Positions 26,147-35,981 of a DNA stretch of 64,000 nucleotides are shown here, piece by piece. The position numbers and the translations under genes are program-made. The stretch's first letter is position 1, and the number at the start of each line of letters is the position of its first letter. The stretch spans positions 1 through 64,000 of the forward strand of contig NZ_JAHZPJ010000003.1 of the NCBI RefSeq assembly GCF_019929345.1, given 5' to 3'. This DNA is from Streptococcus oralis (GTDB lineage: Bacteria; Bacillota; Bacilli; Lactobacillales; Streptococcaceae). The notes under the pieces were generated by a model. That model was not told the origin of the DNA. It did no database searches and saw nothing but the letters and a program-made list of their open reading frames with translations.

Positions 26147-27403
26147 ATGAAAACACCATTTATTAGCCGTGAAGATTTAGAAACAATCGTTGCAGAGTTC
26201 CCGACTCCCTTCCACTTGTATGACGAGAAGGGGATTCGTGAAAAAGCAAGAGCAGTCAACCAGGCCTTTTCTTGGAATAAGGGATTCAAAGAATATTTTG
26301 CCGTCAAGGCCACTCCAACCCCAGCCATCTTGAAAATCCTCCAAGAGGAAGGTTGTGGTGTGGACTGTTCTAGTTATGTGGAACTTTTGATGAGCCATAA
26401 ACTGGATTTCCCCGGTTCTGAAATCATGTTCTCTTCTAACAACACGCCTGACAAGGAATATGCCTATGCGCGTGAATTGGGTGCGACCATTAACTTGGAT
26501 GCCTTTGAAGATATTGAACATCTAGAGCGAGCGGCAGGCATTCCAGAAATCATCTCTTGTCGTTACAATCCTGGAGGAGTTTTTGAGCTAGGAACAGATA
26601 TCATGGACAATCCTGGGGAGGCTAAGTTTGGGATGACCAAGGACCAGCTTTTTGAAGCCTTTGCCATCTTGAAGGAAAAAGGAGCCAAGACATTTGGGAT
26701 TCACTCCTTCCTAGCATCCAATACCGTGACCCATCTCTACTACCCAGAGTTGGCGCGTCAGCTTTTTGAATTAGCCGTTGAAATCAAGGAAAAGTTGGGC
26801 ATTTCGCTAGACTTTATCAATCTTTCTGGCGGAATCGGAGTCAATTACCGTCCAGACCAGGAGCCAAATGACATCGCTGTGATTGGTGAAGGAGTTCATA
26901 AGGTTTATGAGGAAGTTCTTACGCCAGCAGGACTTGGTCAGGTTAAGATTTTCACAGAATTAGGCCGTTTTATGTTGGCGCCTCATGGAGCTCTCGTCAC
27001 AAGAGTCACTCATAAGAAAAAAACCTATCGTACTTATCTGGGCGTGGATGCCTCAGCAGTCAACCTCATGCGCCCAGCCATGTATGGAGCCTACCACCAT
27101 ATCACCAATCTGACCCATCCAGACGGACCTGTTGAGGTGGTAGATGTGGTTGGTTCACTCTGTGAAAACAATGATAAATTTGCAGTGAACCGCGAACTAC
27201 CTCATACAGAAATCGGTGATTTGCTGGTGATTCATGATACAGGTGCACATGGGTTCTCCATGGGTTATCAGTACAATGCCAAACTACGCTCGGCAGAAAT
27301 CCTCTATACCGAAGAAGGAAAAGCCCGCCAAATCCGCCGTGCAGAGCGTCCTGAGGACTATTTTGCAACCTTGTATGGTTTTGATTTTGAATCGGATCAG
27401 TAA
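26147..27403 (+). CDS. lysA: Diaminopimelate decarboxylase
   Basis: 418 residues from the ATG at 26147; an ATG at 26141 directly abuts the AGAAGG site and is less likely. It is a fold-type III PLP enzyme converting meso-diaminopimelate to L-lysine. The cofactor lysine lies in YFAVKATPTP, the glycine loop in NLSGGIG, and the C-terminal HDTGAHGFSM contributes active-site residues. Lysine is the cross-linking residue of streptococcal peptidoglycan, so this supports wall synthesis. A carboxynorspermidine-type decarboxylase is the main alternative. Confidence 0.88.
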   Translation: MKTPFISREDLETIVAEFPTPFHLYDEKGIREKARAVNQAFSWNKGFKEYFAVKATPTPAILKILQEEGCGVDCSSYVELLMSHKLDFPGSEIMFSSNNTPDKEYAYARELGATINLDAFEDIEHLERAAGIPEIISCRYNPGGVFELGTDIMDNPGEAKFGMTKDQLFEAFAILKEKGAKTFGIHSFLASNTVTHLYYPELARQLFELAVEIKEKLGISLDFINLSGGIGVNYRPDQEPNDIAVIGEGVHKVYEEVLTPAGLGQVKIFTELGRFMLAPHGALVTRVTHKKKTYRTYLGVDASAVNLMRPAMYGAYHHITNLTHPDGPVEVVDVVGSLCENNDKFAVNRELPHTEIGDLLVIHDTGAHGFSMGYQYNAKLRSAEILYTEEGKARQIRRAERPEDYFATLYGFDFESDQ

Positions 27404-27495
27404 AAGAAATTGAAAATGAAAGTGAAAAACAGATTGCTTTCTAAAAAATAGACAAAAAACCTTGTTTTTCACCTTACTCGTGATATAATAAAACT

Positions 27496-27509
27496 ATAAA
27501 ACGGTTTCA
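27496..27509 (+). promoter_or_regulatory. Candidate cre (CcpA) site before pflA
   Basis: ATAAAACGGTTTCA matches the cre consensus TGWAANCGNTNWCA except at the first two positions. It lies just downstream of the -10 box (TATAAT, 27484-27489), over the expected transcription start. Confidence 0.4.
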
Positions 27510-27523
27510 AGGAAGGTGACGAT

Positions 27524-28318
27524 ATGTCTGAAGAAACAATTGACTATGGACAAGTGACAGGAATGGTGCATTCGACAGAGAGTTTTGGGGCGGTAGATGG
27601 TCCTGGGATTCGTTTTATTGTCTTTTTGCAGGGCTGTCAGATGCGTTGCCAGTACTGCCATAACCCCGATACATGGGCTATGGAGACCAATAAATCACGT
27701 GAACGGACAGTAGATGATGTCTTGACAGAAGCCCTTCGCTATCGTGGTTTCTGGGGAGACAAGGGAGGAATCACTGTTAGTGGTGGAGAGGCGCTCTTGC
27801 AGATTGATTTCTTGATTGCCTTTTTTACCAAGGCTAAGGAAAAAGGAATTCACTGTACCTTAGACACCTGTGCCCTTCCTTTCCGTAACACACCACGTTA
27901 TCTCGAAAAGTTCAATAAACTCATGGCTGTGACAGATTTGGTTCTCTTAGATATCAAAGAAATCAACGAAGAGCAACACAAGATTGTCACCAGTCAAACC
28001 AATAAAAATATTTTGGCCTGTGCCCGGTACCTATCAGACATTGGAAAACCTGTTTGGATTCGCCACGTATTGGTTCCAGGCTTGACAGATAGAGATGAGG
28101 ATTTGATTGAACTTGGTAAATTCGTCAAAACCCTCAAAAACGTTGACAAGTTTGAAATCCTACCTTATCACACTATGGGAGAATTCAAGTGGCGTGAACT
28201 TGGGATTCCATATTCGCTCGAAGGGGTAAAGCCACCAACGGCAGATCGTGTCAAGAATGCCAAGGAATTGATGGATACAGAAAGTTACCAAGACTACATG
28301 AAACGTGTTCATGGATAA
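27524..28318 (+). CDS. pflA: Pyruvate formate-lyase-activating enzyme
   Basis: 264-residue radical-SAM enzyme that installs the glycyl radical on pyruvate formate-lyase, enabling anaerobic mixed-acid fermentation. The [4Fe-4S] cysteines are in GCQMRCQYCHNPDTW (CxxxCxxC) and the SAM-binding GGE in TVSGGEALLQ. GAAGGTGAC precedes the ATG. It is monocistronic with its own promoter and terminator. The enzyme it activates is not encoded in this window. Confidence 0.95.
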   Translation: MSEETIDYGQVTGMVHSTESFGAVDGPGIRFIVFLQGCQMRCQYCHNPDTWAMETNKSRERTVDDVLTEALRYRGFWGDKGGITVSGGEALLQIDFLIAFFTKAKEKGIHCTLDTCALPFRNTPRYLEKFNKLMAVTDLVLLDIKEINEEQHKIVTSQTNKNILACARYLSDIGKPVWIRHVLVPGLTDRDEDLIELGKFVKTLKNVDKFEILPYHTMGEFKWRELGIPYSLEGVKPPTADRVKNAKELMDTESYQDYMKRVHG

Positions 28319-28324
28319 AAAAAG

Positions 28325-28350
28325 AAGCCCGATGGAGACATCGGGCTTTT
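28325..28350. terminator. Bidirectional terminator between pflA and yidC
   Basis: AAGCCCGATG-GAGA-CATCGGGCTT with T runs on both sides when read on either strand; it serves the convergent pflA and yidC transcripts. Confidence 0.8.
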
Positions 28351-28393
28351 GTGATGCAAAAAAGCCTAGCCTTTCAGCTAAGCTCGTTTAGTC

Positions 28394-29323
28394 TTATCTA
28401 GATTGTTGTTTACCGGAGTTACGCTTTTTCTTTTTCTTATTAGTCGAAATCGCTTGAGTCTGTTTAGGAGTCACGTCTTTTCTTGCCCCTGCAGTAGAGC
28501 TGACTTTCGGAGGGTTCTTTTCGTATTCTTCACGTACTTTTTGACGAAGTTTTGGACGAACGACATAGTTGACGATAAACTGTTGAAGAATCATCATGAA
28601 ACCACCGACCACCCAGTAAAGAGTTACACTGGCTGGTGCGAAGAGGGAGAAGACGACAATCATGAGTGGACTCATGAAGGACATTTTTTTGAGCTGTTCT
28701 CTTTGCATTTCGTCTTCCACTCCATGAAGTGAAAGGAGTGATTGGAGATAGTAGAGGATACCAGCGAAAGCGACAAGGATCATACTTGGTGAACCAAGAT
28801 CGATACCCAAGAAGGTAGAACTAGCTACACCTTCAGTGTATTGGGCTGCAAAGTAGATAGCAGAGAAGAAAGGCATTTGAAGTAGGATAGGGAAACATCC
28901 AACTCCGCCGAGCATGCTGATACCATGTTCTTTTTGTACATCAAAGAGAGCTTGTTGAGCCTCAAGTTTTTCTTCTTGAGTTGTTGCTTCTTTTAGACGG
29001 GTTTGATGTGGTTCAAGAACGTGCTTGAGAGCGTTCATCTTTTCAGAGTGAAGCGTCGCCTTCCATGATTGGTAGATACCAAGTGGCAAGATAATCAAAC
29101 GCACGATAATGGTTACGATAATGATAGCGATACCAAAGCCTAGACCTTTATCAGTAGCGAAGTACTTGATAGCTTCTCCCATCGGGGCACCCAAGAAATC
29201 CCAAACGGGACCAATTGGCTTACCTGTTGCTTTATCAATCTGAACACAACCTGTCAAGACGAGTAGCATAGCCACTCCCATAGCAGAGAGGGCAAAACGT
29301 TTAATAGATTTCAATGTTTTCAT
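28394..29323 (-). CDS. yidC: Membrane protein insertase YidC2/OxaA2
   Basis: 309 residues. A lipoprotein signal ends at LVLTGC (Cys26) and is followed by five membrane segments; IIVRLIILPL carries the conserved hydrophilic-groove arginine. The C-terminal tail is long and very basic (KKKKKRNSGKQQSR), the feature distinguishing YidC2 from YidC1 in streptococci, where it binds ribosomes. It inserts membrane proteins with or without SecYEG. The acylphosphatase gene lies just upstream on the same strand. Confidence 0.94.
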   Translation of the reverse strand: MKTLKSIKRFALSAMGVAMLLVLTGCVQIDKATGKPIGPVWDFLGAPMGEAIKYFATDKGLGFGIAIIIVTIIVRLIILPLGIYQSWKATLHSEKMNALKHVLEPHQTRLKEATTQEEKLEAQQALFDVQKEHGISMLGGVGCFPILLQMPFFSAIYFAAQYTEGVASSTFLGIDLGSPSMILVAFAGILYYLQSLLSLHGVEDEMQREQLKKMSFMSPLMIVVFSLFAPASVTLYWVVGGFMMILQQFIVNYVVRPKLRQKVREEYEKNPPKVSSTAGARKDVTPKQTQAISTNKKKKKRNSGKQQSR

Positions 29324-29391
29324 TCCTTCTTTAAAAATTATACCTTTCTATTCTACTGTTTTTTTGTAAAATATACAATAGTTCTAGAGAC

Positions 29392-29670
29392 CTAATTTGC
29401 GACTTTGAAGTCCGAGTAGGATGAAAAGTTGCTCATCTGTACATCCAGATAGGTAACTTTTGAAAAAGGTGTAGGGCCTTTTCGGATTTCTTGGATAAAT
29501 TTTGCCATAGTGGCAGAGGAGTCTGCCTGAGCAAGAATTTCCACTGTGCCATCGTCATTATTCCAAACACGACCAGTGATGCCACCGATTTCAAGAGCTA
29601 AAGTATAAACACCCCAGCGAAAACCAACACCCTGCACCCTGCCTTGGGCAATCATTCTAACCTTTTGCAT
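29392..29670 (-). CDS. acyP: Acylphosphatase
   Basis: 92-residue small enzyme that hydrolyses carboxyl-phosphate bonds. The catalytic arginine is in GRVQGVGFRWGV and the asparagine in GRVWNNDDGTVE, both intact. AAAGGGG lies 6 nt before the ATG on the minus strand. Its promoter overlaps that of the divergent methyltransferase gene. Confidence 0.93.
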   Translation of the reverse strand: MQKVRMIAQGRVQGVGFRWGVYTLALEIGGITGRVWNNDDGTVEILAQADSSATMAKFIQEIRKGPTPFSKVTYLDVQMSNFSSYSDFKVAN

Positions 29671-29689
29671 ACCAAACCCCTTTGATTGT

Positions 29690-29698
29690 GTTATAATA
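29690..29698. promoter_or_regulatory. Shared divergent -10 region of acyP and the SpoU methyltransferase
   Basis: The bases GTTATAATA contain TATAAT on the plus strand (29692-29697) and TATTAT on the minus strand (29693-29698). The two opposing genes start 7 and about 20 bases away, so one symmetrical box may serve both. Confidence 0.5.
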
Positions 29699-29703
29699 TT
29701 TCT

Positions 29704-30444
29704 ATGACTATTATAACCTCAAAAGCCAATTCTGTGGTAAAAAATACCAAGAAATTACATCAAAAAAAATATCGAAAGTCTGCTTATTTGATTGAGGGCT
29801 GGCACTTGTTTGAAGAAGCTGTTCAAGCTGGAGTAACGATTGAGAAGATCTTTGCCCTGGAGAGCTATAAGGAACAGTTAGCCGCTTTTTCGCAAACAGT
29901 CTGGGTTTCAGAGGAGATTTTGCGGGATTTGGCAGATTCTCAAACACCACAGGGAATCGTAGCAATCGTCCAAAAAGAAGAAGTGGGACTGCCTGATCTC
30001 CGTCAGGGCAAGTTTTTATTTTTAGAAGATGTCCAAGACCCTGGCAATGTTGGCACCATGATTCGGACTGCGGATGCGGCCGGTTTCACAGGGGTCATTG
30101 TTTCAGACAAGTCAGCGGATATCTACAGTCTCAAGACCCTGCGTTCCATGCAAGGAAGTCATTTTCACTTGCCCATCTATCGTATGCCTCTTGCCACCTT
30201 TGTAGAAGAGGCAAAGAGGAGCAATTTACCCATTCTGGCAACGACCTTATCGAGAGATTCAAAGGATTATCGTGAGCTTTCTCTACTAGAGAACTTTGTT
30301 TTAGTCATGGGAAATGAAGGACAGGGGATTAGTTCTGCTATGGCTGAGAGTGCTGATCAGCTGGTTCATATAGGCATGAAAGGTCGGGCAGAGAGTCTCA
30401 ACGTGGCAGTTGCCGCAGGCATTTTGATGTTTTATTTTAGCTAA
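29704..30444 (+). CDS. TrmH/SpoU-family RNA 2'-O-methyltransferase
   Basis: 246 residues from the ATG at 29704. An N-terminal substrate-binding part (about 1-90) precedes the trefoil-knot SPOUT domain with DVQDPGNVGTMIRTADA, VMGNEGQGIS and SLNVAVAAGI, the three cofactor/knot motifs. It methylates ribose in rRNA or tRNA; the exact site is unknown. No ribosome-binding site is visible and the -10 box ends six bases before the ATG, so the mRNA is probably leaderless. An upstream ATG at 29686 would lie before the -10 box and is rejected. Confidence 0.9.
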   Translation: MTIITSKANSVVKNTKKLHQKKYRKSAYLIEGWHLFEEAVQAGVTIEKIFALESYKEQLAAFSQTVWVSEEILRDLADSQTPQGIVAIVQKEEVGLPDLRQGKFLFLEDVQDPGNVGTMIRTADAAGFTGVIVSDKSADIYSLKTLRSMQGSHFHLPIYRMPLATFVEEAKRSNLPILATTLSRDSKDYRELSLLENFVLVMGNEGQGISSAMAESADQLVHIGMKGRAESLNVAVAAGILMFYFS

Positions 30445-30499
30445 ATTTTAAAAACGTTGTTATAATCAAAGTATACTTTTAGAGAAAAGGAGAAAGATT

Positions 30500-31183
30500 A
30501 TGAATCAAACGATTATTCAAGAACGTTCAGGTCTTAATCAATTTTATGCTAAGGTTTACGCCTTTGTGGGACTTGGGATTGGTCTGTCAGCTCTCGTGTC
30601 AGCTTTGATGTTGACAGTCTTTCAGTCCCAATTGGTCTACTTTTTAATGCATGGTCGTCTCTGGTTGATGATTGCAACTTTTGCAGAACTTGGTCTAGTA
30701 TTTGTTGCAAGTAGTATGGCTGCAAAAAATAGTCCAGCGGCTCTCCCAGTATTTTTAATTTATTCTGTTTTAAATGGCTTCACACTTAGTTTTGTCGTAG
30801 CCTTCTATACACCGGGAACCGTATTATCAGCCTTTGTATCCAGCGCCCTTCTCTTCTTTGTCATGGCGGCAATCGGAATTTTCACTAAGAAAGATTTGAG
30901 TGGAATGGGACGAGCTCTGATGGCGGTACTTGTCGGCCTCATCATTGCCATGGTTGTGAATCTATTTCTAGCAAATAGCTTCTTTGACTACATGATTAGT
31001 ATTGCCATGGTCTTGGTCTTCTCAGGTTTAATTGCTTGGGATAACCAAAAGATTCGCTATGTTTATGAGCAGTCAAGAGGACAAGTAGCGACAGGTTGGG
31101 TCATCTCAATGGCGCTCAGCATCTACCTAGACTTTATCAACCTCTTCCTTAGCATTTTACGAATCTTTGGTCGAAACGATTAA
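30500..31183 (+). CDS. Bax inhibitor-1/YccA family membrane protein
   Basis: 227 residues with seven membrane segments and the family endings IRYVYEQ and ALSIYLDFINLFLSILRI, including the acidic residue thought to control a calcium leak in bacterial BI-1 proteins. TATAAT at 30461-30466 and AAAAGGAG before the ATG. It is monocistronic, followed by a terminator. The physiological role in streptococci is not established. Confidence 0.92.
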   Translation: MNQTIIQERSGLNQFYAKVYAFVGLGIGLSALVSALMLTVFQSQLVYFLMHGRLWLMIATFAELGLVFVASSMAAKNSPAALPVFLIYSVLNGFTLSFVVAFYTPGTVLSAFVSSALLFFVMAAIGIFTKKDLSGMGRALMAVLVGLIIAMVVNLFLANSFFDYMISIAMVLVFSGLIAWDNQKIRYVYEQSRGQVATGWVISMALSIYLDFINLFLSILRIFGRND

Positions 31184-31193
31184 AGAATTATGG

Positions 31194-31224
31194 AGTCAGT
31201 GTTCTAAAGAGCGCTGACTTTTTC
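31194..31224 (+). terminator. Terminator of the BI-1 gene
   Basis: AGTCAGTG and CGCTGACT form an 8-bp stem (one G-U) followed by TTTTTC. Confidence 0.75.
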
Positions 31225-31292
31225 TTATTTACTCTTTCCTTTTCTTGAAAATAGGTGTATAATGCTTTTAACTAATTTTTGAGGAGCCGTTT

Positions 31293-32285
31293 ATGAAGAA
31301 AAGCTTTATTCATCAGCAAGAAGAAATTTCTTTTGTTAAAAACACCTTTACCCAGTATTTGAAAGATAAGTTAGAAGTTGTCGAGGTTCAAGGTCCTATC
31401 TTGAGCAAGGTCGGTGATGGGATGCAGGATAACCTGTCTGGTGTCGAAAATCCAGTATCTGTAAAGGTATTACAGATTCCAGATGAAACCTATGAAGTCG
31501 TTCACTCACTTGCCAAATGGAAACGCCACACTTTGGCTCGCTTTGGTTTCGGTGAAGGAGAAGGTCTGTTTGTTCACATGAAGGCCCTTCGTCCAGACGA
31601 AGATTCGCTCGATGCGACCCACTCTGTTTATGTGGACCAGTGGGACTGGGAAAAAGTGATTCCAAATGGTCAACGCAATATCGCTTATCTCAAAGAAACA
31701 GTTGAGAAGATTTATAAGGCCATTCGTCTGACAGAGCTAGCAGTAGAAGCCCGCTATGATATCGAATCTATCTTACCAAAACAAATTACCTTTATCCATA
31801 CGGAAGAGTTGGTGGAACGCTACCCAGATTTGACACCGAAAGAGCGCGAAAATGAAATCTGTAAAGAGTTCGGTGCAGTCTTCTTGATTGGTATTGGTGG
31901 CGAGTTGCCTGACGGGAAACCTCATGACGGTCGTGCGCCTGACTATGATGACTGGACAACAGAGTCTGAGAATGGCTACAAGGGACTGAATGGGGATATT
32001 CTAGTTTGGAACGAATCTCTTGGTTGTGCCTTTGAACTTTCCTCAATGGGGATTCGGGTGGATGAGGAAACCCTTCGTCGCCAAGTGGCCCTTACAGGAG
32101 ATGAGGATCGTCTTGAGTTGGAATGGCATAAAGCCTTGCTTAATGGGCTTTTCCCACTGACTATCGGTGGAGGTATCGGACAGTCTCGGATGGCCATGTT
32201 CCTTCTTCGTAAGAAACATATCGGAGAAGTTCAGACCAGTGTCTGGCCTCAAGAAGTTCGCGATACGTACGAAAATATCTTGTAG
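31293..32285 (+). CDS. asnA: Aspartate-ammonia ligase (asparagine synthetase A)
   Basis: 330-residue class II synthetase-like enzyme making asparagine from aspartate, ammonia and ATP. Sequence features include [11 protein letters not shown] near the start, [17 protein letters not shown] [12 protein letters not shown], and the C-terminal [14 protein letters not shown], the class II motif 3 region. TATAAT lies at 31258-31263. It is monocistronic with its own terminator. Confidence 0.95.
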   Translation: MKKSFIHQQEEISFVKNTFTQYLKDKLEVVEVQGPILSKVGDGMQDNLSGVENPVSVKVLQIPDETYEVVHSLAKWKRHTLARFGFGEGEGLFVHMKALRPDEDSLDATHSVYVDQWDWEKVIPNGQRNIAYLKETVEKIYKAIRLTELAVEARYDIESILPKQITFIHTEELVERYPDLTPKERENEICKEFGAVFLIGIGGELPDGKPHDGRAPDYDDWTTESENGYKGLNGDILVWNESLGCAFELSSMGIRVDEETLRRQVALTGDEDRLELEWHKALLNGLFPLTIGGGIGQSRMAMFLLRKKHIGEVQTSVWPQEVRDTYENIL

Positions 32286-32290
32286 GGAAT

Positions 32291-32320
32291 CGAACCGTAA
32301 GGTTCGGTTTTCTTTCTCTT
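32291..32320 (+). terminator. Terminator of asnA
   Basis: CGAACC-GTAA-GGTTCG followed by a T-rich tract. Confidence 0.7.
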
Positions 32321-32349
32321 TTTGCCTATAATTTGGTATAATAAACGGT

Positions 32350-32889
32350 ATGAAAATCGTATCAGGAATCTACGGAGGGCGTCCTCTCAAGACGCTAGAA
32401 GGCAAGACGACTAGGCCGACATCAGATAAGGTGCGTGGAGCTATCTTTAATATGATTGGCCCCTATTTTGAGGGTGGACGTGTCTTGGATCTCTATGCTG
32501 GCAGTGGTGGTCTGTCTATCGAAGCTGTGTCAAGAGGCATGTCCCATGCTGTCTTAGTGGAACGGGATCGAAAGGCACGAGCTATCATCGCTGAAAATAT
32601 CCAAATGACCAAGGAAGTTTTCAAATTTCAGCTCTTAAAGATGGAGGCTGAACGAGCCTTGGAACAAGTGAATGGTCCCTTTGACCTGGTCTTTTTAGAC
32701 CCTCCCTACGCTAAGGAGCAAATCGTTGCAGATATCGAAAAAATGGCAGAAAGAAATCTTTTCTCCGAAGAGATCATGGTTGTCTGTGAAACCGATAAGT
32801 CTGTAGAACTCCCAGAAGAAATCGCCTGCTTAGGCATCTGGAAGGAAAAAATATATGGGATTAGTAAGGTGACGGTCTATGTCAGATAA
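32350..32889 (+). CDS. rsmD: 16S rRNA (guanine966-N2)-methyltransferase
   Basis: 179 residues. Rossmann-type methyltransferase with motif [15 protein letters not shown] and the catalytic LDPPYAKE. It modifies G966 near the 30S P site. The -10 box TATAAT (32337-32342) ends seven bases before the ATG and no ribosome-binding site is visible, so the message is probably leaderless. Its last 11 bases overlap coaD, a conserved pairing. Confidence 0.94.
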   Translation: MKIVSGIYGGRPLKTLEGKTTRPTSDKVRGAIFNMIGPYFEGGRVLDLYAGSGGLSIEAVSRGMSHAVLVERDRKARAIIAENIQMTKEVFKFQLLKMEAERALEQVNGPFDLVFLDPPYAKEQIVADIEKMAERNLFSEEIMVVCETDKSVELPEEIACLGIWKEKIYGISKVTVYVR

Positions 32890-33367
32890 AATTGGATTAT
32901 TTACAGGTTCATTTGATCCTATGACAAATGGACATCTGGATATCATTGAACGTGCCAGCAAACTCTTTGATAAGCTCTATGTCGGGGTGTTCTACAATCC
33001 CCACAAACAAGGCTTTCTCCCTGTTGAAAACCGCAAACGGGCAGTCGAAAAAGCTGTGGCGCATTTAGATAATGTAGAGGTGCTGGCTTCTCATGACCAA
33101 CTAGTTGTTGATGTTGCAAGAAGACTGGGTGCTAAGACCCTTGTCCGTGGCTTGCGGAATGCCAACGACTTGCAATACGAGTCTAGCTTTGACTACTACA
33201 ATCATCAACTGGCTCCAGAAATCGAAACCATTTATCTATATAGTCGCCCGGAGCATCTTTATATTAGCTCTTCGGCCGTGAGAGAACTTCTGAAGTTTGG
33301 TCAGGAGATTCAGCAATATGTCCCAAACAGTGTTGTGGAGGAATTAGAACATGAAGAAAAAAACTAG
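32879..33367 (+). CDS. coaD: Phosphopantetheine adenylyltransferase
   Basis: 162-residue nucleotidyltransferase for the penultimate step of coenzyme A synthesis. The family motif [14 protein letters not shown] (with the TxGH-type signature) and YISSSAVRE near the C-terminus are intact. It is translationally coupled: the start overlaps rsmD by 11 bp and the end overlaps sepM by 17 bp. Confidence 0.96.
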   Translation: MSDKIGLFTGSFDPMTNGHLDIIERASKLFDKLYVGVFYNPHKQGFLPVENRKRAVEKAVAHLDNVEVLASHDQLVVDVARRLGAKTLVRGLRNANDLQYESSFDYYNHQLAPEIETIYLYSRPEHLYISSSAVRELLKFGQEIQQYVPNSVVEELEHEEKN

Positions 33368-34388
33368 ATGGCCCTTATATGTCATCCTAGCACTAGTATT
33401 GACTTTTTTAGCCTTTGTAGTACCATTACCTTACTACATAGAAGTTCCAGGTGGAGCGGAAGATATTCGCCAAGTTTTAAAAGTCAATGAAACAGAAGAT
33501 ACAGAAGCAGGAGCTTACCAGTTTGTAACAGTCGGCATTCGACATGCAACCCTATCGCATCTTGTCTATGCTTGGTTAACACCTTTCACGGATATTAGAA
33601 GCGCTCAGGAGACTACGGGTGGTTCTACGGATGCGGAGTTTATGCGGATCAATCAGTTCTACATGCAAACATCCCAAAATATGGCCAAGTATCAGGGCTT
33701 GAAGACGGCTGGTAAGGATATCGAACTCAAGTATCTGGGGGTCTATGTCTTGACCGTGACGGACAATTCAACTTTTAAGGGCATTCTGAACATTGCAGAC
33801 ACCGTGACAGCTGTTAACGACAAGACGTTTGACAGTTCAAAAGACTTGGTCGACTATGTCAACTCTCAACAATTAGGGGATACGGTCAAGGTAACCTATG
33901 AAGAAGACGGAAAAGTCAAGTCTGCAGAAGGTAAAATTATCACTCTCGAAAACGGAAAAAACGGGATTGGGATTGGTCTAATTGACCGTACGGAAGTGAC
34001 CAGTGATGTTCCAATTCGCTTTTCAACAGCTGGTATCGGCGGGCCAAGTGCTGGTCTCATGTTTAGTCTCGCTATCTACACCCAGATAGCCGATCCAGGT
34101 CTTCGTAATGGTCGCGTCGTTGCGGGAACGGGAACTATTGATCGTGATGGAAATGTTGGCGATATTGGTGGAATTGACAAAAAAGTGGTTGCAGCCTCTC
34201 GTCAGGGAGCCAACATCTTTTTTGCTCCTGACAATCCAGTCACCGAGGAAGCAAAAAAAGCAGATCCCAATGCGAAAAGCAACTATGAAACAGCCCTAGA
34301 AGCTGCTAAAACGATCAAAACAGAGATGAAAATCGTTCCCGTTAAGACCTTGCAGGATGCGATTGATTACCTTAAAAACAATCCCTAA
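33351..34388 (+). CDS. sepM: Membrane-anchored PDZ/Lon-type serine protease, SepM-like
   Basis: 345 residues: one N-terminal membrane helix (about 7-27), a PDZ domain (about 120-200) and a C-terminal S16 Lon-type proteolytic domain with the serine in [11 protein letters not shown] and the lysine in [11 protein letters not shown] forming the catalytic dyad. In S. mutans SepM trims the competence-stimulating peptide outside the cell; the substrate here is unknown. The gene overlaps coaD by 17 bp. Confidence 0.9.
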   Translation: MKKKTRWPLYVILALVLTFLAFVVPLPYYIEVPGGAEDIRQVLKVNETEDTEAGAYQFVTVGIRHATLSHLVYAWLTPFTDIRSAQETTGGSTDAEFMRINQFYMQTSQNMAKYQGLKTAGKDIELKYLGVYVLTVTDNSTFKGILNIADTVTAVNDKTFDSSKDLVDYVNSQQLGDTVKVTYEEDGKVKSAEGKIITLENGKNGIGIGLIDRTEVTSDVPIRFSTAGIGGPSAGLMFSLAIYTQIADPGLRNGRVVAGTGTIDRDGNVGDIGGIDKKVVAASRQGANIFFAPDNPVTEEAKKADPNAKSNYETALEAAKTIKTEMKIVPVKTLQDAIDYLKNNP

Positions 34389-34443
34389 TTCGTAGAAAAA
34401 TTGAAAACTAGCGCGCAAGCGGATAAGATGGTATAATAGTCAA

Positions 34444-34674
34444 ATGGTTCAATTATTATTCACTCTAAGTAGTCATATACTCTTTATTTATTTGAGTTTT
34501 TACCTTTTGAAGGATCTTGTGAGATGGGAAAAGGTTTTAAAAGTGACCGCTACTAACACAAAAAAAGTTCGTTTGTTGGTAGGCTTCTTTAGTATTGTGA
34601 TGGGCTACATCTTGAGTTCATTCTTTATCAGTTTGTACCAACTGTGGCAAGAAGCGCTTAGAGGACTATTATAA
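34444..34674 (+). CDS. DUF1146-family small membrane protein
   Basis: 76 residues with two membrane segments (about 5-22 and 45-66) and a basic loop between them. It matches the DUF1146 family, commonly found next to murA in Firmicutes, as here; function unknown. TATAAT at 34432-34437 ends six bases before the ATG and nothing resembling a ribosome-binding site precedes it, so it is a candidate leaderless gene. murA follows 23 bp later. Confidence 0.82.
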   Translation: MVQLLFTLSSHILFIYLSFYLLKDLVRWEKVLKVTATNTKKVRLLVGFFSIVMGYILSSFFISLYQLWQEALRGLL

Positions 34675-34697
34675 AATCAAAAGTAAAGGAAACAACT

Positions 34698-35981
34698 ATG
34701 GAAAAAATTGTGGTTCAAGGCGGGGATAATCGTCTGGTCGGGAGTGTGACGATCGAGGGAGCAAAGAATGCAGTCTTGCCCTTGTTGGCAGCGACTATTC
34801 TAGCAAGCAAGGGTAAGACAGTCTTGCAGAACGTCCCAATCTTGTCAGATGTTTTCACCATGAATCAAGTGGTTCGAGGTCTGAATGCCAAGGTGAACTT
34901 TGATGAGGAAGCTCATGTTGTCGAGGTTGATGCGACTGGTGATATCACGGAGGAAGCTCCATACAAGTATGTCAGCAAGATGCGTGCATCGATCGTTGTC
35001 TTGGGACCAATCCTTGCTCGTGTAGGCCACGCCAAGGTATCCATGCCAGGTGGTTGCACTATTGGGAGTCGTCCGATCGACCTCCACCTCAAAGGTTTGG
35101 AAGCTATGGGGGCAAAGATTACCCAGACAGCTGGTTACATCGAAGCTAAGGCAGAACGCCTGCATGGAGCTCATATCTACATGGACTTTCCTAGTGTTGG
35201 CGCAACACAAAACCTCATGATGGCAGCGACTCTAGCTGATGGTGTGACGGTCATTGAAAATGCTGCGCGTGAGCCAGAAATTGTTGACCTCGCTATTCTC
35301 CTTAATGAAATGGGAGCTAAGGTCAAGGGAGCGGGTACCGAAACAATCACAGTGACTGGTGTTGAGGAACTCCATGGTACGACTCACAATGTCGTACAAG
35401 ATCGTATCGAAGCCGGAACCTTTATGGTGGCTGCAGCTATGACTGGCGGAGATGTCCTCATTCGAGATGCAGTTTGGGAGCACAATCGTCCCTTGATTTC
35501 AAAACTACTTGAGATGGGGGTTGAAGTGACAGAGGAGTCGGAAGGTATCCGTGTTCGTTCTCAACTGGAAAATCTCAAGGCTGTTCATGTAAAAACTTTA
35601 CCCCACCCAGGATTTCCAACAGATATGCAGGCGCAATTTACAGCTCTGATGACAGTCGCAAAAGGGGAATCCACCATGGTGGAAACGGTGTTTGAAAATC
35701 GCTTCCAACACTTAGAGGAAATGCGTCGTATGGGCTTGCATTCAGAGATTATCCGTGACACAGCTCGCATTGTTGGGGGACAGGCTTTACAGGGGGCTGA
35801 AGTTCTATCAACGGACCTTCGCGCTAGTGCTGCTTTGATTTTGACAGGTCTGGTGGCGCAGGGACAAACAGTTGTCGGTAAATTAGTTCACCTTGATAGA
35901 GGTTACTATCGCTTCCATGAAAAGTTAGCTCAGCTAGGAGCGAAGATTCAGCGGATTGAGGTTGACGATGAAGAGGAATAG
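34698..35981 (+). CDS. murA: UDP-N-acetylglucosamine 1-carboxyvinyltransferase
   Basis: 427-residue enolpyruvyl transferase, the first committed step of peptidoglycan synthesis and the fosfomycin target. [16 protein letters not shown] at the N-terminus and the active-site cysteine Cys120 in [12 protein letters not shown] are present, so it should be fosfomycin-sensitive. Firmicutes usually have two paralogues (MurA/MurZ); which one this is cannot be settled here. AAAGGAAAC precedes the ATG and the end overlaps epuA. Confidence 0.95.
   Translation: MEKIVVQGGDNRLVGSVTIEGAKNAVLPLLAATILASKGKTVLQNVPILSDVFTMNQVVRGLNAKVNFDEEAHVVEVDATGDITEEAPYKYVSKMRASIVVLGPILARVGHAKVSMPGGCTIGSRPIDLHLKGLEAMGAKITQTAGYIEAKAERLHGAHIYMDFPSVGATQNLMMAATLADGVTVIENAAREPEIVDLAILLNEMGAKVKGAGTETITVTGVEELHGTTHNVVQDRIEAGTFMVAAAMTGGDVLIRDAVWEHNRPLISKLLEMGVEVTEESEGIRVRSQLENLKAVHVKTLPHPGFPTDMQAQFTALMTVAKGESTMVETVFENRFQHLEEMRRMGLHSEIIRDTARIVGGQALQGAEVLSTDLRASAALILTGLVAQGQTVVGKLVHLDRGYYRFHEKLAQLGAKIQRIEVDDEEE

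Noticed and set aside
26147..27403. Carboxynorspermidine decarboxylase instead of LysA
   Set aside because: The length, the YFAVKAT and GAHGFSM segments fit diaminopimelate decarboxylase better, and streptococci need lysine for their peptidoglycan; it stays as an alternative in the entry.
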